Shown: in pieces, positions 57,341 to 64,000 of the stretch
How the letters are laid out: every line of letters begins with the position of its first letter
How positions within the stretch are numbered: position 1 is the first letter of the stretch
NCBI RefSeq assembly: GCF_022539505.1
Contig: NC_061514.1
Coordinates: 343,402,644 to 343,466,643, forward strand
Source of the DNA: Lolium rigidum
Lineage: Eukaryota > Streptophyta > Magnoliopsida > Poales > Poaceae
Length of the DNA stretch: 64,000 bases
Reading direction: 5' to 3'
Position numbers and translations under genes: made by a program
The notes under the pieces: model-generated
The model's database searches: none
Told to the model about the DNA's origin: nothing
The model's input: the letters and a program-made list of their open reading frames with translations, nothing else

Positions 57341-58103
57341 CTAGTCGTCCTCGACGTTCGCGGCATACTTGGCGGCGATCTCCGCCTCCTCCGGGGTGAA
57401 CTCGTTCTCGAGTCCGAAAGTCGCGAGGATCTCCTCGCCGGTCTTGCCCACCATCATGTCGCGGACCGCCTTGCGGCAGAGGCGGAGGAGCCGCTCGTAG
57501 CCGAGGTGCTGGGCGACCTGCATCACGGCTTCGAGGCCGGCGACGTCGAGCGTGCTGACGAACTCGTCGTCCCAGTCCAAGCCGCGGGCGTCGTCGTCGG
57601 GGTGGTCGTTCATCCGGTGGTGTTTGAGGCCGTACTCGATGACCCTGCAGAGGGTGCGCCCGTCGACGTTGGGGAGCGGGATGGTGCCGTCGTCGTCGGC
57701 GCAGGCCTTGTCGGCGATGGGGATGGCCTTGAACTGCTTCGCCACCTCCGCTGGCACCTCGAAGATGAGCCCGTCGCTGGACTTCAGCGGCACGATCTTG
57801 CCCTCGGAGCCTCTGACTCCGCCGCCGCTCCCTTCCCCTTCTCCGCCGCCACCGCCGCCGCTCCCCAGTGGCGGAGGCAGAACTTAAACTCTATGTTGTC
57901 ATTTTAAATCTGTGATGTCAAACACATGTGTTTTGACCTATTTTAAATATTTTTGTACTATTTTTATACCAAAATACAAAGGATTTGCCAGAAACCTGTG
58001 TGGTCAATTGACCACACATGCCAGAATGTGGCTACGCCACTGCCGCTCCCACCCCCTTCTCCGCCGCCACCGCCGCCGCTCCCAACCCCTTGTCCTTCTC
58101 CAT
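57341..58103 (-). pseudogene. SKP1-like protein gene, disrupted by a MITE
   Basis: The minus frame 57793 to 57341 encodes a SKP1-like chain: LKSSDG and an N-terminal POZ fold, IPLPNVDGRTLCRVIEY, DDEFV near the linker, and the C-terminal helices through KTGEEI and FTPEEAE. SKP1 links cullin-1 to F-box proteins in SCF ubiquitin ligases. The usual C-terminal NQWAFE, which contacts F-boxes, is replaced by KYAANVEDD, so this is a diverged paralogue. No ATG precedes the POZ part. A plausible start lies at 58103-58101 (GAGATGG) in an Ala/Glu/Lys-rich leader, but the 177-bp MITE at 57866-58042 separates it and brings a stop. The two parts are also one base out of frame once the insertion is discounted. 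Likely a pseudogene. Confidence 0.75.
57866..58042. mobile_element. hAT-type MITE (177 bp) inside the SKP1-like coding region
   Basis: A perfect 8-bp target duplication CCGCTCCC (57858-57865 and 58043-58050). TIRs CAGTGGCGGAGGCA and CAGTGGCGTAGCCA. AT-rich inside, with a 16-bp palindrome TGTGGTCAATTGACCACA-type near 58000. Confidence 0.9.
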
Positions 58104-58228
58104 CTCTGCCGCTCCCTTCTCCTTCGCTTGCGCTCTCGCTCGCTTGCGGGCTGACGAGATCGGTGTGGTGTTGAGCGTTCAGGGAGGAGACGGGCCGGAA
58201 TGGTGAGTGGTGCGGGTGCGGAGAGGAC

Positions 58229-58234
58229 ATATAC
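58229..58234 (-). promoter_or_regulatory. Possible TATA box of the SKP1-like gene
   Basis: TATATG on the minus strand about 125 bp upstream of the leader ATG, in otherwise GC-rich sequence. Confidence 0.3.
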
Positions 58235-58318
58235 GCGCGCTTGACGGCCGTAACGGGTTCGGGTCGGGTCCCGGCCCGCCCGGTTCGCAGGCTGTTGGCT
58301 TAGCAAGCAAGCTTCCCG

Positions 58319-58932
58319 CTGCCTGCCAGGTGGGGTCCAGACTAGAGCCCTGTTAGTTTCTTCACTTTCTTGTTCTGCACGAATGGTTAGTTTAACTCGA
58401 AAGGTTAGTTGCTCGTCAGTTCTTTTTTTTTTTTTGACGAAATTAGTAGTAGTGGTAGAAGCAGAACAATCCTATTTTGCACGCGAGCTAAATACAACCA
58501 AGATCCTCTAACTTGTATTTAATGTGCAAACTAAGTCTCACAAGTTGCAAAATGTGAAACCACGGTCGTACAACTTGTATTGAGAGAGCAAACTGGTCCA
58601 AAATCAATCAGGAGTGGACATGTGACGTTGTAACTTTCGCAAAAAAAAGACCATTATAAGTTTCACATGTGCCATTATTGCTGCCTTACATGTGGGTCTC
58701 GCCTGTCAGTCGCTGCAGAAATAATCAAAACTTGAAGTGCTACAACCGAGGTTCAAACACGAAACTTGTAGTAGCGGAACAAATGAGCTGGCAACTTCAT
58801 TAGAATTAACTTACAAGGGTTTTTTTTTACAGATATTACAGCACCACATGTCAGCTCCCACTGCCTGCCAGGTGGGGTCCCGACTCGAACCCTGGTTAGT
58901 TTTTTCACTTTCTTGTTCTACACGAATGGTTA
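58319..58932 (+). repeat. Local duplication holding the Harbinger target site
   Basis: CTGCCTGCCAGGTGGGGTCC and the next about 50 bp at 58319-58388 recur at 58861-58932. The first copy runs on through TTAACTCGAAAGGTTAGTTG. The second copy is interrupted after GGTTA by the Harbinger element and resumes at 63905. About 58430-58860 between them is unclassified AT-rich sequence. Confidence 0.85.
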
Positions 58933-59194
58933 GAGCATCTCCAAAAGGCCCGTCAAATACATGTCAAATACACACGCGCTAAATTAATCGCCGAAATGCA
59001 GCGGGGGATCGGGCGCGCGAACCTCCTGCGGACGCGCGCTAATTTTTTTGCCGCACGCGCTTTTACGCCATCTTACGCGCCAAACATTCCGCGCCGCTTC
59101 CAGCGCGCTATAAGACGCGGCATGCGCGCACCCAACCGCAAGGAACTTTCAGCAGCGCGTCGCTTCGCTGCCCCTCCACCTCGCTCAGCGCGTC

Positions 59195-61590
59195 TGAAAG
59201 ATCGAGATGTCGCCTAGAGGGGGGTGAATAGGCAATTACAAACTCTTGTGGATTTGTCTTGTAAGAATGCGGAATTAAACTATCGTTTAGTTTACAAGCA
59301 CAAACCCTAAATATGCTAAGCTCAACTAAGTGTAAAAATAGCAACTAGAGCTAAGCAAGATAGGCACAAGATATATATAGCACAAGTGATAGCAAGATAC
59401 ATGTACTTCAAGCACGATGGCTATCACAAGGAAAGAGAGCTCGGGTATAGAAATAGCCGAGGCACGCGGAGACGAGGATGTATTCCCGTGTTCCCTTGCT
59501 TTGCAACAAGGTACGTCACGTTTGGAGGAGTGGAGGTCCCACGAAGGATTCCCCGCGCCACGAAGGCTCACCCTATTCTCCGAACCACACCCACGAAGGA
59601 TAATGGCCCTTTCCTTATGGTTAGCTTTTCCTCCGCTCCGGAGATGGCAAGCTCCACAACCACTTCACAAGCTCCACGAAGGAGAAGCCCGGGCCTCTTC
59701 ACAATCTTCTTGAAGAGATCACCGGAGCACCAATCACCAAGCCAACTAGGAGGTCACCCTCCAAGAGTAACAAGCTCACGGTCTCTCACTCGAACAAATC
59801 GTGGTGGAGAGCTCAACACTATGCAATGATGCAAAGCAAGAACACGGAGGTGTTCAAGTCCTTCACACTCAAATCCCACCAAAGCAACGAATGCTAGGAT
59901 GAGATTGGAGAGGAAGAACAATGGGGAAAGTCAACCAAAGACTCCAAGATCTAGATCCCAAGAGATTCTCTCACTTAGAGAAGAAATGGTTTGGTGGAAG
60001 TGTAGATCTAGATCTCCTCTCTCAAATCCTCAAATATGAGCAAGAATGGTTGGAGGAATCAAGGGGGAGAGCAAGTTCTTCAAATAGCAACAATGGAGGT
60101 GAGAGAATGGGAAGAACTAGTTGCTCAAGGTGGAAGAAGATTTATTTATAGCTAGGAGCAAATAAAACCGTTGGGGGGGAAAAGACAAGAAAAAGGCAGA
60201 AAAACGGGCCAGAAAATGTGCCCAGCCGGCGGCCCAGCCGGTTGACCGGAGCTGTGGCCGGCCAGGCCGGTCCGGAGTCCGGCCCAGACGGACCAGCGAG
60301 CTGGGCGAGCGCGCGCCGCGGCTGGGCGGCGGAAAGACCTCGGGCCGCGCGGGGGCAGCCAGGCCGCGTGGGCCGGCGGCGGCCCAGCGAGCACGGGCGG
60401 CGCGGAGCCGGGCCGCGCGGGCGCGGCGACGGGGCGCGGGCCGGATGGGGCGGCGGCTCGGTTACGGTCCGGTCGGACCGGGAGGTGGAGCCGGGCTGCC
60501 GGCGCGTGGGCCGGTGGCCGCCCGGTCGACCGGGTGGGCCGGCATGCGGTCCGGCAGGCCGGGCGGCAACCGGCCGCCTCCCCCCTTTTTTTTTCTTTTC
60601 TTTTTCTTTTTCTCTTTTACATTTTCTTTAATAACTATTGCTCCCGAACTCCGATTAACATGAAACCAATTTTGTTGGAAAGATAACGACGAATAGAACT
60701 CCGATTAATATGGAGACTCCTCTCATAACATTTTAGATGATTTTAGAGAGGGAGTCTCCCACCGTCAAGAAACGGTGAAGACGTCCAAACTCGAAAACGC
60801 AATAGAAGATGCATGCGGATTCCGTTTTCGATGAACTTGGGCTTGTTGTAAAGCTAGCAACAAGCTCAAGAACCTCACTACAGAGAAACACCAAGAAGCA
60901 ATAAGGATATGCAAAGTATGCAAAGGATTGAGCTCCCTAAGACGATGTGATCAAGTTACTTAACCGAAAGCCCCTCTTAATAGTGCGGCTATCTATCCTA
61001 TAATCCGGTCTCCCAACATCCACCTTGAGACCGGTAAAAGGAAAACCTAGCAAGTCCATACCTTTGCCTTGCGCATCCCGCTTGATCTTGATGATAACTC
61101 TTCAAGCTTCACTCAAGCCGGAATGCCTCACTTGATCAATGTTGCTTCGTGAAGACTCACAAATACTCTCCCATACACTATGATGGGAAAGCCCCATTGA
61201 TGCACATCTTCACATGTCCATTATCACCAAATGGACGGCAAGCTTCAAGCATGTGATTCACTCAAGATGCTCATCTTGAACTTGCCCAACTCAACCTTGT
61301 ATCTTCTCATACTCACATAAGATAGAGCATGGCTAATATTGAGTTCTACATAAGAACTCCATCTTCATTTCTTCTTCTTGATCATATCACATATATATCT
61401 TCATACCGATGATCTTGATGCCAATACACAAGGTATACCTTTATCTTCATGGCATCCATACTTGAATCCAACACATGGAGAGCAAGTAGTACCTATGGAA
61501 TATTCCTTCATATAAACTCAATGAAAACATTAGTCCATATGGGTTGTCATTAATTACCAAAACCACACATAGGGGCAATGTACCCTTACA
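59195..61590. mobile_element. Solo LTR, unclassified family (2396 bp)
   Basis: TG...CA ends (TGAAAGATCGAGATGTCGCC and TACCCTTACA) and a perfect 5-bp target duplication GCGTC (59190-59194 and 61591-61595). The middle (about 60190-60590) is extremely rich in GGCCGG/GCGCGG. No coding domain. It interrupts the Harbinger sequence upstream of the AP2-like ORF. Confidence 0.82.
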
Positions 61591-61649
61591 GCGTCGCTCC
61601 CGATGCGCTCCACCTCTCCCGCGGGCCGTTGCGCCTCCACGCCAACGCG

Positions 61650-62200
61650 ATGCCTCCCCTCCGCCGCTCGAGCTCCGGCTACCGCGGCGTCCGCGCGCGG
61701 CCGAACGGTACCTTCTACGCCGAGATCGAGCGCATCGAGCTCGGGATATTCGAGACCGCGCACGAGGCGGTGCACGCGTACGACACGGTCGTCTGGCGCC
61801 TCGGCCACTCCCGCCGGTTGATGAACTTCGACAGCGTTTCGACGCGGTAGCAGGCGGAAGCCCTCGCGCCGCCGCCGGCCGTCACGCGCGAGGCCGCCGG
61901 TTGATGCGCCTTGAGTGGGCGCGCCAGTTCCCGGAGAACGTCGCCGCGATGGAAGCCTTCTACACCGAGAAGGAAGAGGCCAAGGCGGCGAAGAAGGCGA
62001 ACCGGGAAGAGAGGAGGGCGAAGCAGGCGGCGAGGAAGTATGAAAGGGAGGAGAAGGCCGCGAGGAAGGCGGAGGAGAAGAAAAATGGCGTCGGCCCGTC
62101 GACGATCATGGTCGACTCTTCCTCGTCCTTCGAGTGGACGTCGACTACGGTGTCGTCGACAACACCGGGCTCCTCCGACTTCGACTGGGATTCCGAGTAG
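61650..62200 (+). pseudogene. AP2/ERF-domain-like gene inside the Harbinger element, broken
   Basis: The ATG at 61650 opens MPPLRRSSSGYRGVRARPNG, then FYAEIERIELGIFETAHEAVHAYD and WRLG...MNF, the core of an AP2/ERF fold (YRGVR, the AEI strand, and the helix with AYD). True ERFs bind GCC-box or DRE DNA. Several conserved Arg/Trp DNA-contact positions are changed here. A TAG at 61848-61850 and a frameshift follow. The second part (WARQFPENVAAMEAFY, a long KANREERRAKQAARKYEREE helix, and an acidic DFDWDSE end) reads in another frame to 62200. Such AP2-like genes recur in Harbinger-type elements of grasses (my recollection). Confidence 0.75.
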
Positions 62201-62407
62201 TTTAGTCTAGTTTTAAAATAAATTTGGTTGTATGAACTTTGCAATATATTTATATTTCCAGTTTATTTTTACATTTTGTTTGATCTATTTACGTATGTAA
62301 TTGGTTGTTTTTGGCGCGGCATTTTAGCGCATCTGCAAATGGACAAATTCGACGTTGCATTTTGGCGCGACGGTTTAGCGCATCTGCAAAAGCTGTCGCC
62401 AGCGCCG

Positions 62408-63825
62408 TGATACGTCGCAAACGTATCTATAATTTTTTATGCTCCATTCTTGTTTTACACCAATTCATATATGGTTTGCTCATACTTCGTTGCACTTTTA
62501 TACATTTTCCGGCATTAACCTATTAACAAGATGCCACAGTGCCAGTTCCCTGTTTTCTGCTGTTTTGTATTTCACAAAAGTTGAACAGAATATATTCTCG
62601 GAATTGGACGAAACAAAATCTGAAGTCAATATTTTTCCATAACGAAGATAGAGTCTAGAGGGGGCTTGAAGAGGAGCCACAGGGCGGCCACGCCACACCT
62701 TGGCCCGGCCAAGCTTGGGCCCACGCCAAGGGGTGGTGTGGGCCCGCCTGGCCTCCACCGAGCTCGCTCTTCCGCCTATTTATTCATAATCTCGGGAAAA
62801 ACCTAAAATCCAGCCTCCGCCCACGAAAAGTTTCGTAGCTCCGCCACCGTTGCAGATAAGATTCGGGGGGGGGGGGCAGAAGTCTCTATTCCGGCACCCT
62901 GCCGGAACGGGGAATTGCCCTCGGAGCCATCTCCATTGACTCCACCGCCATCTTCATTGCCATTTCTTACTCCCATGATGAGGAGTGAGTAGTTCTCCCC
63001 CGAGGATGAGGGCTTTACCGGTAGCTATGTGGTCTATCTATCTCTCCATGTATAATCTTTATGTGATCATGAGCTTTGTAATCTAGTTGAATAAGTAGAT
63101 GTTATTGTTCAACTATTGTGCTACTCAAGTGGTTTTATTATGTGATCTCCGGGGACACTTTGCCCAACGGTGTGAATGTGACAGTGTGTACACCGTGTTT
63201 GTTTTTTAAGCTTAATTTATAGAAATACTTACGAATTGTGGTGTCTAGTTAGTACTATCTTTGTATGCTCAAGGTGATAGTATGGAGAGTCCATAGATTG
63301 AGAATGCAAATTATAAGGAATGCTTATGCAGCCCTACGCAGTGACTTTGTGTTTATTATCAAACCGGAGAGTGGTTCAGAGTAGCATAGTGAAGTGATAA
63401 TATCTATTTATTCAATTATGGTATCATTGTTGAGAATGTCCACTAGTGAAAGTATGACCCCTAGGCCTTGTTTCCAAGCATTGAAACACCGTTTACAACT
63501 AGTTCTGCTACATGTTTGCTTGCTACCATTTTTATTTCAGATTGCAATTACCACTCATAATTATCCATATTACTTGTATTTCACTATCTCTTCGCCGAAC
63601 TAGTGCACATATACACCTAACAAGTGTACTGGGTGTGTTAGGGACACAAGAGACTTCTTGTATCGTAATTGCAGGGTTGCTTGAGAGGGATATCTTTGAC
63701 CTCTACCTCCCTGAGTTCGATAAACCTTGGGTGATCCACTTAAGGCAAACTTGCTGCTGTTCTACAAACCTCTGCACTTGGAGGCTCAACACTATCTATA
63801 AGAATAGAAGCGTGAGTAGACATCA
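62408..63825 (+). mobile_element. Solo LTR, Athila/Sabrina-like (1418 bp)
   Basis: TGATACGTC...CATCA ends with a perfect target duplication CGCCG (62403-62407 and 63826-63830). Its first about 200 bp are clearly related to the LTRs at 22130-31205 (shared AACCTATTAACAAGATGCC and ATTCTCGGAATTGGACGA), but on the opposite strand and diverged. It formed by recombination between the LTRs of a former element. Confidence 0.88.
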
Positions 63826-63904
63826 CGCCGCGCGCTGCATCCGCATAGCGCGCGCTGTAAACCCAAATATACATCGTCTGATATAGCGCCTGTTGAAGAT
63901 GCTC

Positions 63905-64000
63905 TTACTTTAACTCGAAAGGTTAGTTGCTCGTTAGTTGAAAAGTTATTTTGAATCATGGGCACCAGTGCTCTTATTGTATTAAAATATTCAAAATTAT
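63905..64000. other. Right flank of the Harbinger insertion
   Basis: Continues the local duplication (TTAACTCGAAAGGTTAGTTG) and then unclassified sequence to the window end. Confidence 0.7.

Larger units (their letters stand above)
58933..63904 (+). mobile_element. PIF/Harbinger-type element carrying an AP2-like gene and two solo LTRs
   Basis: TSD TTA (58930-58932 and 63905-63907). TIRs GAGCATCTCC and GAAGATGCTC (9 of 10). Removing the two solo LTRs and their duplicated targets leaves about 1148 bp. That remainder holds an AP2/ERF-like frame and GC-rich CGCGC-type sequence near both ends. No transposase or Myb-like ORF is present, so it moved with help from others. An empty copy of the target site is present at 58385. 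Confidence 0.85.

Noticed and set aside
60152..60663. GC-rich open frames in the solo LTR
   Set aside because: Composition artefacts in GGCCGG-rich LTR sequence.
1..64000. A single new multi-gene system linking RING, SKP1-like, B3, AP2 and kinase genes
   Set aside because: Most are broken fragments in separate transposons or isolated loci; nothing shows common regulation or function.

Overview
The window is plant nuclear DNA, almost certainly from a grass of the Pooideae (wheat, barley, ryegrass or oat relatives). The evidence is the density of nested grass-type transposons: Athila-lineage LTRs that begin TGATACGTC, a Helitron with a TCTCTACTA start and CTAG end, a miniature CACTA element, Stowaway and Tourist-like MITEs, and PIF/Harbinger elements with GAGCATCTCC ends. 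The genes present have introns, TATA boxes and AATAAA signals. Nothing prokaryotic is present: no operons, CRISPR array, rRNA or tRNA gene. The species cannot be fixed from the sequence alone.

Layout. 1-3104 (minus): decayed gag-like zinc-knuckle frame carrying four TAG codons. 3105-5416: GC-rich repeat-like DNA. 5417-6575: miniature CACTA element. 6639-6979 and 11839-11895: fragment of a membrane-protein gene split by a Helitron (6980-11838) that itself holds a hAT element (10782-11595). 13588-14043: small HEL2/ZNF598-type RING gene. 14268-14556: stray ClpB/HSP101 exon between direct repeats. 14777-19338: zinc-knuckle gag-like frame interrupted by a short-LTR Copia element (15069-19125, TSD GGAGG) and cut by a 100-N gap (19339-19438). 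19439-31205: two Athila-lineage Gypsy copies in the same orientation, joined through a truncated LTR abutting a complete LTR. 31206-35240: LTR-like DNA with four hairpins, followed by a 5'-truncated LINE.

35240-52560 is mostly intergenic. It holds a B3-domain pseudogene inside a possible TIR element, a receptor-like cytoplasmic kinase pseudogene, a lysine/arginine/glutamate-rich single-exon ORF with a TATA box, several MITEs, a TRIM-like remnant, and a Harbinger element containing a hAT element. 52885-54446 is the best intact gene: a three-exon GPI-anchored lipid-transfer protein. A tandem repeat array (54729-57040) separates it from a SKP1-like gene (57341-58103, minus) broken by a 177-bp hAT MITE. 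58933-63904 is a Harbinger element carrying a broken AP2/ERF-like gene and two solo LTRs; its empty target site survives nearby in a local duplication.

The genes do not form a shared pathway. The main story is insertion, capture and decay of gene pieces by transposons. Two CHG-related patterns stand out: in-frame stops that are mostly TAG, several explicable as CAG to TAG, and recurrent one-base CAG/CGAG differences between repeat copies that look like base-calling artefacts. I found no convincing new molecular system.
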